Assembly: GCF_009391885.1 (NCBI RefSeq)
Contig: NZ_VZII01000031.1
Span: 22,523-86,522 of the forward strand
Origin: Pseudomonas sp. MN1F
Lineage (GTDB): Bacteria; Pseudomonadota; Gammaproteobacteria; Pseudomonadales; Pseudomonadaceae
Direction of reading: 5' to 3'
Length of the DNA: 64,000 nucleotides
In this document: positions 56,733 to 64,000 of the stretch, one piece after another
How the letters are laid out: each line of letters begins with the position of its first letter
Position numbering within the stretch: position 1 is the first letter of the stretch
Notes under the pieces: generated by a model
What the model saw: only the letters and a program-made list of their open reading frames with translations
What the model was told of the DNA's origin: nothing
Databases searched by the model: none
Position numbers and translations under genes: made by a program

Positions 56733-57709
56733 GCCATCCAGACCCGATCACCGCTGCGCAGTCCGCGGCGGCCTTGCAGTGGCTGATGCGGATCAACCAA
56801 CAGCCAGCGGCTTCGCACAGCGCAGCGTTCAAACGCTGGTTGCTGGAGGACCCGAAGCATCGCGAAGCCTATACCGAGGCCCAGTTGCTGTGGCAGCTCA
56901 GCGAAGCACCGGCAGCGCGTCTGGCCGAGGAACAACACGCAGACCTGCAACACTACTTGCGGGCCATGGCCAAGCCGCCTGGCAAAGGCCATTGGCGGCG
57001 CGCCGGTATGGCGTTGGCTGCGGCGTGCCTGGTGCTGGCTGTGACTATGGCGGGTGGCTGGCGGCCGAGTGACTGGTTGCTGAACCTGCAGGCCGATTTC
57101 AGCAGCAGTGATGCGATTCGCCAGGTGACCCTGGCGGACCAGTCGCAGGTGACCCTGGATGCGGGCAGCGCCATCGCCGTCGACTTCCAGCAGGGTGAAC
57201 GCCGCGTGCGCCTGTTGCATGGCGCAGCGTTCTTCCAGGTTACCCACACCGGTCAGCCATTCGTGGTAGAGGCCGCTGGCGGCGAGGTAAGGGTGCTGGG
57301 GACGCAGTTCGAAGTGCGTGACCAGGGGCAGGGTGCGCAGGTCATCGTGCGTAGCGGGCGTGTGGCAGTTATCCCGGCGGCTGGGCAGGCCGGTCAGGTA
57401 CTGACGGCCAACCAGCAACTGGCCTTTGCCGACGGGCATGCAGGCGAATTGGCGAGCGTGGACAGCGACAGCCGCCTGGCCTGGCGCCAAGGCTGGCTGA
57501 ACTACTACCAGGTGCCGCTGGCGCAGGTGGTGGCAGACCTGGGCCGCTACTACCCCGGCCGCATCGTGTTGCTCGACGGCGAGTTGGCGCAGCGCAAGGT
57601 CAGCGGCAGCTTCCCGGTGGATGAGCCTCTGGCGGCACTGGACTCGCTGGGCAAGGTGCTGGGTTTCTCGCGGCAAACCTTGTTGGGGCGGCTGACCGTT
57701 ATCCGCTGA
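56729..57709 (+). CDS. FecR-type anti-sigma transducer
   Basis: This 326-residue FecR-like protein has a cytoplasmic N-terminal domain (about 10-80, ALQWLMRINQQPAASHSAAFKRWLLEDPKHREAYTEAQLLW), one transmembrane helix (91-111), and a periplasmic FecR domain (about 130-330, ADQSQVTLDAGSAIAVDFQQGERRVRLLHGAAFFQV). It signals from the receptor to the sigma factor. Coupled to the sigma gene. Confidence 0.93.
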   Translation: MSHPDPITAAQSAAALQWLMRINQQPAASHSAAFKRWLLEDPKHREAYTEAQLLWQLSEAPAARLAEEQHADLQHYLRAMAKPPGKGHWRRAGMALAAACLVLAVTMAGGWRPSDWLLNLQADFSSSDAIRQVTLADQSQVTLDAGSAIAVDFQQGERRVRLLHGAAFFQVTHTGQPFVVEAAGGEVRVLGTQFEVRDQGQGAQVIVRSGRVAVIPAAGQAGQVLTANQQLAFADGHAGELASVDSDSRLAWRQGWLNYYQVPLAQVVADLGRYYPGRIVLLDGELAQRKVSGSFPVDEPLAALDSLGKVLGFSRQTLLGRLTVIR

Positions 57710-57812
57710 CAAAAAAACTTCACAAGTGGGTGAGGTAACTGGAGTTGGCATCCGTGTAATGAGTGGAAGTGCGATTCATTCGCAGTAATAGCCCTCTCAC
57801 AGGTCAGCGTCC

Positions 57813-60203
57813 ATGAAGTTCACCCCGCGTTGCGTTCCCCTCTGGCTCGGCCTTTCTGCATGCTCGGCCATCACCGCTGCCCCTGGCCTCATGGCCGCCG
57901 AGCAACGCCAGCTGCACAGCTTCGCCATGGCCAGCCAGCCGCTGGCCCAAGCCCTCAACGCTTTCAGCCGTGCCACTGGCCAGAGTGTGGTCTACACCCT
58001 CGAATTGCCCGGCGTGCAGGCCCCGGCCGTCAACGGCGCGTTCAGCGCCGAAGAGGCCCTGCAACAGTTGCTGGGCAACAGCGGCCTGACCTGGCGCCGC
58101 CTCGACGCACGCACCCTGACGCTCGAACCTGTGGATACCTCCGGCGCCCTCAACCTGCAGGCCACCACCGTGACCTCGCAGATGGACAGTTACAGTTATC
58201 AGCCGCCCGCCAGTGCCTCGATCATGCGCGGCCAGGGCCCGTCCCAGGACATCCCCCAAGCGATCAACGTTGTGCCGGCCCAGGTCATCCGCGACCAGGC
58301 CCCACGCAACCTCGACGACGCCCTGGCCAACGTCAGCGGCATCACCCAAGGCAACAACTTCGGTGGCACCTCCGACACGGTGATGAAGCGCGGCTTCGGT
58401 GACAACCGCGATGGCTCGATCATGCGTGACGGCATGCCGCTGGTGCAGGGCCGCAACCTCAGTGCCAGCACCGAGCGGGTCGAAGTGCTCAAGGGCCCGG
58501 CCTCGCTGCTGTATGGCATCCAGGACCCGGGCGGGGTGATCAACGTGGTCAGCAAGCGCCCGCAACTGCAGCAGTACAACGCCCTGACGGTACGCGGTTC
58601 CACCTACGGCAGCGGCAAGAACGGCAGCGGCGGTGGTTTCGACAGCACCGGCGCGCTGGGCGACAGCAACTTCGCCTACCGCCTGATCGTCGATCACGAG
58701 GATGAGGACTACTGGCGCAACTTCGGCGTGCACCGCGAGTCGTTGGTAGCACCGTCGCTGGCCTGGCTCGGCGACGACACTCAGGTGGTGCTGGCCTACG
58801 AGCACCGTGAATTCCTCTACCCGTTCGACCGCGGTACGGCATTCGGCAGCAACGGCCACCCGCTGGACATTCCGGCTACCCGCCGCCTGGACGAACCGTT
58901 CAACGACATGGAGGGGCGCTCCGACCTGTACCGCCTGGAGGTCGACCACCAACTGGCCGACGACTGGAAACTGCACTTGGGCTACAGCTTCAACCGCGAG
59001 ACCTACGATGCCAGCCAGGTTCGCGTTACCGCTGTGAACGAGGCCAAGGGCACGCTGACGCGCAGCATCGACGGCACCCACAACGCCATGAGCCGCGACC
59101 AGTTCGTCACCCTCAGCCTCAATGGCAATGTCGAACTGGCCGGCATGCAGAATGACCTGCTGTTTGGCATCGACCACGAAGACCGCAAGATCTTTCGTGG
59201 CGACCTGATCCGTCAGACCGCTCGATCTACCTTCAGCTACGTAAACCCGGTCTACGGCCAGGAAGTGGAGGGCACCACGGTGCGTGCAAGCGACAGCGAC
59301 CAGACCGACAAGCTGCGCACCGACGCCTTGTTCGTGCAGGACGCACTGCACCTGGACGAGCACTGGATTCTGGTGGCAGGGGCGCGTTACCAGCAGTACG
59401 ACCAGTACGCCGGCCGTGGCCGCCCGTTCAAGGCCAATACCGACAGCAACGGCCAAGCCTGGGTGCCGCACGCGGGCATCGTCTACAAGGTCGATGAGCA
59501 GCTGTCGTTGTATGGCAGCTACAGCGAGTCATTCAAGCCCAACTCCAGCATCGCCCCGCTGACCGGTGGCGTGGTGCTGGATTCGTCGGTGGCGCCGGAG
59601 GAGGGCAAGTCCTGGGAGCTGGGCGCCAAGCTGGACATGCCGGGCAGCCTCACCGGGACCCTGGCGCTGTTCGATATCACCAAGCGCAACGTGCTGGTTT
59701 CCAACTTCGACAGTGGCACCGGCGAGACGGTCTACAGCAGCGCCGGGGAAGTCAGCTCACGCGGCGTGGAACTTGACTTGACCGGGCAGCTCAGCGAGCG
59801 CTGGAGCCTGATCGGCAGTTACGCCTATACCGATGCCAAGGTGACCAAGGACCCCGACCTTGAGGGCAACCGCCTGCAGAACGTGGCCCGGCATAGCGGT
59901 TCGCTGTCGGCGGTGTATGACTTCGGCAGCCTGTTTGGCGGCGATCGCCTGCGTGTGGGGGCCGGGGCGCGTTATGTGGGCGAGCGGCCAGGGAACTCGA
60001 CCAATACCTTCGACCTGCCGAGCTACACCGTGGCTGACGCGTTCGCCAGCTACGAGACCAAGCTTGACGAGCACAATGTGCGGCTGCAACTGAACATGAA
60101 GAACCTGTTCGACAAGGTCTACTACAGCTCGGCGGTGAACCAGTATTTCGTCGCCATTGGCGATGCGCGGCAGGTGAGCCTGTCCAGCACCTTCGAGTTC
60201 TGA
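57813..60203 (+). CDS. FecA-type TonB-dependent ferric-siderophore transducer-receptor
   Basis: This 796-residue outer-membrane receptor has a signal peptide (1-29), an N-terminal signalling STN domain (about 33-105, QLHSFAMASQPLAQALNAFSRATGQSVVY), a plug domain (about 125-230, PQAINVVPAQVIRDQAPRNLDDALANVSGI and LKGPASLLYGIQDPGGVINVVSKRP) and a beta-barrel to the terminal Phe of SSTFEF. The STN domain means it signals to the FecR/FecI pair upstream. The ligand is a hydroxamate- or catecholate-type siderophore by family likeness only. The 103-bp gap before it should contain the sigma-dependent promoter. Confidence 0.93.
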   Translation: MKFTPRCVPLWLGLSACSAITAAPGLMAAEQRQLHSFAMASQPLAQALNAFSRATGQSVVYTLELPGVQAPAVNGAFSAEEALQQLLGNSGLTWRRLDARTLTLEPVDTSGALNLQATTVTSQMDSYSYQPPASASIMRGQGPSQDIPQAINVVPAQVIRDQAPRNLDDALANVSGITQGNNFGGTSDTVMKRGFGDNRDGSIMRDGMPLVQGRNLSASTERVEVLKGPASLLYGIQDPGGVINVVSKRPQLQQYNALTVRGSTYGSGKNGSGGGFDSTGALGDSNFAYRLIVDHEDEDYWRNFGVHRESLVAPSLAWLGDDTQVVLAYEHREFLYPFDRGTAFGSNGHPLDIPATRRLDEPFNDMEGRSDLYRLEVDHQLADDWKLHLGYSFNRETYDASQVRVTAVNEAKGTLTRSIDGTHNAMSRDQFVTLSLNGNVELAGMQNDLLFGIDHEDRKIFRGDLIRQTARSTFSYVNPVYGQEVEGTTVRASDSDQTDKLRTDALFVQDALHLDEHWILVAGARYQQYDQYAGRGRPFKANTDSNGQAWVPHAGIVYKVDEQLSLYGSYSESFKPNSSIAPLTGGVVLDSSVAPEEGKSWELGAKLDMPGSLTGTLALFDITKRNVLVSNFDSGTGETVYSSAGEVSSRGVELDLTGQLSERWSLIGSYAYTDAKVTKDPDLEGNRLQNVARHSGSLSAVYDFGSLFGGDRLRVGAGARYVGERPGNSTNTFDLPSYTVADAFASYETKLDEHNVRLQLNMKNLFDKVYYSSAVNQYFVAIGDARQVSLSSTFEF

Positions 60204-60212
60204 CCTGCGGGA

Positions 60213-60226
60213 GCGGCTTTAGCCGC
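60213..60226. repeat. REP-like hairpin at end of receptor gene
   Basis: GCGGCT-TT-AGCCGC is a short stem in sequence of P. putida REP style (GGGAGCGGCTTTAGCCGCGAAT), between convergent genes and overlapping the AraC stop. Confidence 0.45.
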
Positions 60227-61094
60227 GAATGGCCATACGATACTCGCCAGGGGTTGCACCGAACGCCTGGCGAAAGCGATTGCTGAAATGGCTGGCACTG
60301 GCAAACCCGCACAGCAGTGCCACCTGGCCCAACGGCACCTCACCCAGGCGCAACAACTGGCAGGCCCGGTGCAACCGTCGCGCCAGCAGGTACTGATGCG
60401 GCGGCAAGCCGAAACTGGTGCGGAACATCCGCGCAAAGTGATACTCGGACAGGTTGCAGCGCAGTGCCAGTTCACCCAGGGTAATCGGCTGGTCGAGGTG
60501 CGCCTCGATGTACTCCACCAGTTGCCGGCGCAGGCTCGGCGCCAACCCGCCTTTCAGGCGCAACCCCTGGCGCAGGCCAACCTGGCTGAGCACGGCATGG
60601 TCGACGATCTCGTGGGCCAGGCTGCTGGCCAGCAACCGTTCGGCGGGCTCATCCCAGTCCAGGGTGATCAACTGGCGAAAACGCACGGCTTGCTGCGGGT
60701 CATCGAGGAAGGTCGCTTCCTGCAGCTGCAGTTCACGTGGCTCACGGTCGAGCAGGCGCACACAGCCCAGGGCGAACTGCGCTTCGCTGATGTACAAATG
60801 GGCCAGGCGAATCGCACCGTTCACCACCCAGTTCGACTCTTGCCCCGCCGGCATGATGCACAGCTTGTTTGGCGCGCCCTTGTCGGCCGGGCGCTGGCGG
60901 CGAAAGGTGCCGGTGCCGTCGGCGATGTAGCACGACAGCGTGTGATGGCTCGGTGCCTGGTAGTCGCGCGCGTCGTCGCGGTTGCTCCACAACGCTGCCG
61001 CCAGCCCGTCGCCCAAGTGCGCGCTCAGCTCCAGCCGGGCGTTGGGCGAGGCGTGCATGGCGTTGAACACTTGCAGCTGGGTGAGCGGGGTCAT
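60219..61094 (-). CDS. AraC-family transcriptional regulator
   Basis: This 291-residue AraC/XylS protein has an N-terminal effector region (about 1-175) and a C-terminal double helix-turn-helix (about 190-288): QPITLGELALRCNLSEYHFARMFRTSFGLPPHQYLLARRLHRACQLL and LGQVALLCGFASASHFSNRFRQAFGATPGEYR. The start MTPLTQL follows AGAGGAACC. It is divergent from a DMT exporter, a probable target. Confidence 0.91.
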   Translation of the reverse strand: MTPLTQLQVFNAMHASPNARLELSAHLGDGLAAALWSNRDDARDYQAPSHHTLSCYIADGTGTFRRQRPADKGAPNKLCIMPAGQESNWVVNGAIRLAHLYISEAQFALGCVRLLDREPRELQLQEATFLDDPQQAVRFRQLITLDWDEPAERLLASSLAHEIVDHAVLSQVGLRQGLRLKGGLAPSLRRQLVEYIEAHLDQPITLGELALRCNLSEYHFARMFRTSFGLPPHQYLLARRLHRACQLLRLGEVPLGQVALLCGFASASHFSNRFRQAFGATPGEYRMAIRG

Positions 61095-61241
61095 GGGCGG
61101 TTCCTCTGGGCTCATCCTACTGCGCCAATCTGTCGCTGACAGCCACCTGTGAGCGAAAAGCGCAAGTTTGTGCAAGCGCATGGCGGTGGGCAGGGAGAAC
61201 ACTGATGGCGTTGAATCTGAAAGGCCCAAGGAACCGCCGCC

Positions 61242-62144
61242 ATGAACCTGTCCCTGTACCTGCTCACCGTCCTGATCTGGGGCACCACCTGGATTGCCTT
61301 GAAACTGCAACTGGGCGTAGTCGCCATCCCGGTGTCGATCGTCTACCGCTTCGCCCTGGCCGGCCTGATCCTGTTCGCCATTCTTCTGCTCAGCCGCCGC
61401 TTGCAGTCGATGAACCGGCGTGGCCACCTGATCTGCCTGGCGCAGGGCTTGTGCCTGTTCTGTGTCAACTTCATGTGCTTCCTCACCGCCAGCCAATGGG
61501 TCGCCAGCGGCCTGATCGCCGTGGTGTTCTCCACCGCCACCTTGTGGAATGCCCTCAATGCCCGGATCTTCTTTGGCCAGAAGATCGCCAGCAATGTCCT
61601 CGCGGGCGGTGCGCTTGGCTTGCTCGGCCTGGGCCTGCTGTTCTGGCCCGAGCTGTCGCACCACGCGGCCAGCCGTGAAACCCTCTACGGTCTTGGCCTG
61701 GCACTGCTTGGCACGCTGTGTTTCTCGGCTGGCAACATGCTTTCCAGCATGCAGCAGAAGGCCGGGCTCAAGCCCATGACCACCAATGCCTGGGGCATGC
61801 TCTATGGCGCGGCAATGCTGGCGGTGTATTGCCTCGTCAGCGGCATCCCTTTCGCCATGGAATGGAACACCCGCTACATCGGTTCGCTGCTGTATCTGGT
61901 CATCCCCGGCTCGGTGATCGGCTTCACCGCCTACCTGACCCTGGTCGGGCGCATGGGGCCGGAGCGGGCGGCCTACTGCACCGTGCTGTTCCCGCTGGTG
62001 GCGCTGAACGTATCGGCATTTGCCGAGGGCTATCAGTGGACGACACCGGCGCTATTGGGGCTGGTGGCGGTGATGGCGGGCAATGTGCTGGTCTTTCGTA
62101 AAGTCAGGGTCAGACCTTCGGTTGTGATCGAGGCCACACGCTGA
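61242..62144 (+). CDS. EamA-family (DMT) transporter
   Basis: This 300-residue inner-membrane protein has ten transmembrane helices in two EamA repeats (about 1-140 and 148-290). It has LTVLIWGTTWIALKLQLG at the N-terminus. It is probably an exporter of amino acids or metabolites. A good site AAGGAACCGCCGCC precedes the ATG. The AraC gene is divergent. Confidence 0.9.
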   Translation: MNLSLYLLTVLIWGTTWIALKLQLGVVAIPVSIVYRFALAGLILFAILLLSRRLQSMNRRGHLICLAQGLCLFCVNFMCFLTASQWVASGLIAVVFSTATLWNALNARIFFGQKIASNVLAGGALGLLGLGLLFWPELSHHAASRETLYGLGLALLGTLCFSAGNMLSSMQQKAGLKPMTTNAWGMLYGAAMLAVYCLVSGIPFAMEWNTRYIGSLLYLVIPGSVIGFTAYLTLVGRMGPERAAYCTVLFPLVALNVSAFAEGYQWTTPALLGLVAVMAGNVLVFRKVRVRPSVVIEATR

Positions 62145-62234
62145 ATGCACGTTTGACAACTGGTAGAAATGACAGGTGTGTGTCCGAGTATCCCGATTCA
62201 GAATTGTCGAGCGCAGTTCATTTGGGATCAGCCC

Positions 62235-63782
62235 ATGTCATCTACACAGGCAGGAAGCCAATCTCTTGCATTCAACCAGGTATGGCTGATCATCTCGCTG
62301 GCGTTGGCGTTTCATATCGTGCCGCTGCTCATGGCCGATCACTTGTATCTGGACGATTACTGGCGCACCGTTCTTGCTGAAAATGACTGGACCAGCCAAG
62401 GACGACCATTGACCGCTGCCCTGTTGGCCTTTCTGGGGTTTGCCAATGGTGCGCCAAACATCGATCCGCTGCCATTGCTACTCGCACTGCCAATCGTTGC
62501 CTACTCGCTCGCCCGGCTTGGTCGGCATTGGTACTCGACACCGTCTGTTGCCCACGTACTGGTGTTACTGCCCTTGTGGTACCAGCCTTTTTTCCTGCAG
62601 AACCTGTCCTATCAGTTTGACGGCGCCGCCATGGCGCTGGCGCTGATGGCGAGTATCCTGGCCATCACGGTAACTACCGAAGCCATGAAGTCCTGGTTTC
62701 TGGGATGCCTGCTGGTGGCCACGGCGGTGGCTTTCTATCAGGTCGCCGTCAATGTGTTCATTGGCTTGTGCTGCCTGGACATCATGCGTCAAGTAATGGA
62801 TGGGGCGTCGTTCAGTTGCATCAGGCGTCAGGCAGCGCAGCGACTGACACAGCTGATGGCGGGTTGCTTGCTCTATTACGTGGCCTGCTCAAGGATGATC
62901 ACGGTGCCGCGAGGTAGCTTGCTTACTTTCGATGGGCACTGGCCGGAGCTGATCAGAGGACGTTTGTCAGATGTTTGCGCTGACCTACGTCTGCTGGCCA
63001 CGCCCCAGACAACCTTGTTCATGGAAGCTTTGCTGGTATTGGCAGGCGTTGCCCTCGTGACAGAGTTGGCATGCCTTTGGCGGCGGCCGTGTTCACGATG
63101 GGAGCAGTTGGGGTTGACGGTGGCTCTCTTGTTGCCGGTACCTGTGATCTATGTTTCGATCACAGGCGTCATGCTTCTATTTGCCGATTATGATCACGCT
63201 GCCCGGACGTTGATGGGGTTCGGGGTCGCTTGCGTGATGGTGCTGTTACTGGTGCAACGCGCATTGATGCGATTGCCGCGCATCCAGATAGCAATTTTGC
63301 TGATCCCCAGTTTGTTCATGCTGTCGATCGCGTTCGCGTACGGGCGGGTGCAGTCGATGCAGAAGGAATTGAACCAGGCCCTGGCTCATTCGATTGCTCA
63401 GGATCTGTTTTCAAGGAGCGAGCTGGGCTCATTGGACCGCTACTACCTGGACGGGCAATGGATCAGCCAACGCTGGTTGCCAAGTGCACAAGGCTTGTTC
63501 CGGACGCTACCGGTGCTGACCCATGTACAGGGTGTCAATGGTTACGTGATGGTGCTGCCCGAGATGTTGACCTTTGCCGGCGTTGCCAATGTCGGACCGG
63601 CACTGGGCGGATCTGCGCCGATGAGCCGTCGACAAGTACTGGACCTCAGCCCGATCCCTGTGGTCGAGCGAGCGCTTTACGAGATTCACAGAGTGGGCAA
63701 CACAGGATATGTGCTGATGAAGGCGCCGCCGGTCAACTCAGCGGCTCCTTCTCATGCACTTCCAGGCCTGCGCCACGAATAG
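62235..63782 (+). CDS. Glucosyltransferase-domain (GT-C-like) membrane protein
   Basis: This 515-residue membrane protein has about 10-11 transmembrane helices. Asp40-Asp41 in LYLDDYWR after helix 1 is the typical GT-C catalytic site. It resembles the Glucos_trans_II family (lipid-linked sugar transfer, O-antigen glucosylation), but no flippase or bactoprenol glucosyltransferase gene is adjacent. Its base composition looks less GC-biased than neighbours (many TTG/GCA/CGT codons), suggesting transfer. The last 15 or so codons lie in a copy of part of the downstream dehydrogenase gene, so the C-terminus may be non-native. The start could also be 22 codons upstream. Confidence 0.75.
   Translation: MSSTQAGSQSLAFNQVWLIISLALAFHIVPLLMADHLYLDDYWRTVLAENDWTSQGRPLTAALLAFLGFANGAPNIDPLPLLLALPIVAYSLARLGRHWYSTPSVAHVLVLLPLWYQPFFLQNLSYQFDGAAMALALMASILAITVTTEAMKSWFLGCLLVATAVAFYQVAVNVFIGLCCLDIMRQVMDGASFSCIRRQAAQRLTQLMAGCLLYYVACSRMITVPRGSLLTFDGHWPELIRGRLSDVCADLRLLATPQTTLFMEALLVLAGVALVTELACLWRRPCSRWEQLGLTVALLLPVPVIYVSITGVMLLFADYDHAARTLMGFGVACVMVLLLVQRALMRLPRIQIAILLIPSLFMLSIAFAYGRVQSMQKELNQALAHSIAQDLFSRSELGSLDRYYLDGQWISQRWLPSAQGLFRTLPVLTHVQGVNGYVMVLPEMLTFAGVANVGPALGGSAPMSRRQVLDLSPIPVVERALYEIHRVGNTGYVLMKAPPVNSAAPSHALPGLRHE
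63737..63776. repeat. Direct repeat copy A of dehydrogenase gene fragment
   Basis: This 40-bp segment matches 63961-64000 at 36 of 40 positions in the same orientation. Copy B lies in the coding region of the minus-strand dehydrogenase; copy A lies in the 3' end of the glucosyltransferase-like gene. It marks a duplication or insertion scar. Confidence 0.85.
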
Positions 63783-63788
63783 TGCGGT

Positions 63789-64000
63789 TCAGCAGCCCTT
63801 CCACACTTGCGGATTCACCAGATCGCGCGGCCGCTCGCCGAGCAGCGCCGCACGCAGGTTGTCCATCGCCCGGTTGGCCATGGCCTCACGGGTTTCGGCA
63901 GTCGCCGAACCGATGTGCGGCAAGGTCAGCGCATTGGGCAGCTGGAACAGTGGCGACTCGCTCAGCGGCTCCTTCTCGTACACATCCAGGCCGGCGCCAC
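63789..64000 (-). CDS. 2-hydroxyacid dehydrogenase (GhrB/TkrA-like), 5'-truncated by window edge
   Basis: Only the last 70 residues of a D-isomer-specific 2-hydroxyacid dehydrogenase are present; the frame is open at base 64000. Visible parts are GAGLDVYEKEPLSESPLF (the end of the NAD-binding domain), the catalytic His in LPHIGSATAETREAM, and the C-terminus RDLVNPQVWKGC. It is likely a glyoxylate/2-ketogluconate reductase. Confidence 0.9.
   Translation of the reverse strand, partial: GAGLDVYEKEPLSESPLFQLPNALTLPHIGSATAETREAMANRAMDNLRAALLGERPRDLVNPQVWKGC

Noticed and set aside
57804..59471. 555-codon minus-strand frame opposite the fecA-like gene
   Set aside because: Antisense shadow of the receptor; Val/Ala/Gly/His-rich.

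Overview
The window is ordinary chromosomal DNA of a fluorescent pseudomonad, almost certainly the Pseudomonas putida group. Evidence is the gene order pcaHG / cioAB / ppoR-like luxR / mscL / radA / cstA / fabV / short-LOV / hmgRABC / fecIRA, the pseudomonad-only families (DUF3509, CioAB with its small DUF2474 subunit, McpS-type chemoreceptor), high GC, and REP-like palindromes of P. putida type. Both ends cut genes: a LysR regulator at base 1 and a 2-hydroxyacid dehydrogenase at base 64000. I saw no rRNA, tRNA, CRISPR array, prophage or intact insertion sequence.

Layout. 1-7.3 kb: gamma-glutamyltransferase, an McpS-like chemoreceptor, a zinc metallopeptidase, and protocatechuate 3,4-dioxygenase (pcaHG) behind a PcaQ-like operator. 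7.3-11.1 kb: trmA coupled to a purine permease, and an MFS exporter. 11.1-14.1 kb: the cyanide-insensitive oxidase operon cioAB plus a 50-residue third subunit, with an Anr box and three 11-bp repeats upstream. 14-19 kb: rlmG, a PpoR-type luxR solo, fpr, mscL, radA. 19-24.7 kb: xanthine/uracil-type permease, PilZ protein, and the cstA-yjiX-yjiA carbon-starvation operon. 24.6-28.4 kb: a divergent pair of one-carbon genes (a methylenetetrahydrofolate reductase-like protein and a shortened MetE N-domain protein) sharing a double operator, then a thiolase.

28.5-33.6 kb looks like an accessory block: a tight four-gene agmatine operon (aguA, aguB, a PotF-like binding protein, and a second, Tat-exported agmatine deiminase) with a divergent LysR regulator. 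33.7-42.8 kb: fabV, hydrolase, HopJ and DUF1244 proteins, folM, then a cluster of a MerR/B12-like regulator, a PilZ protein and a short LOV photoreceptor, followed by mioC-like flavodoxin and a LysR/LrgA/LrgB set. 43-48.3 kb: an alpha/beta hydrolase, a possible small RNA, and the complete homogentisate pathway hmgR-hmgABC with a clear HmgR operator. 48.3-53.7 kb: SirB1-like protein, leucine-type dehydrogenase, a BrxR/CapW-type WYL regulator, a small membrane protein, a yebG homologue with a consensus LexA box, psiE, DUF3509 and HPF-like proteins. 53.9-60.2 kb: an iron-uptake operon from a Fur box through PepSY membrane proteins to fecI/fecR/fecA-type surface signalling. 60.2-64 kb: AraC regulator, DMT exporter, and a glucosyltransferase-like membrane protein whose 3' end duplicates 40 bp of the adjacent dehydrogenase gene.

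Functionally the window combines aromatic and amino-acid catabolism (pca, hmg, ggt, agu, leucine-type dehydrogenase), respiration and redox, iron acquisition, and a notable number of sensory proteins. The most unusual items are the Tat-exported deiminase with a lone binding protein, the MetE-N/MTHFR pair with tandem operators, the LOV/MerR/PilZ cluster, and the orphan BrxR/CapW-type regulator. Start sites were chosen by ribosome binding site and family start; they are inferred from sequence only.
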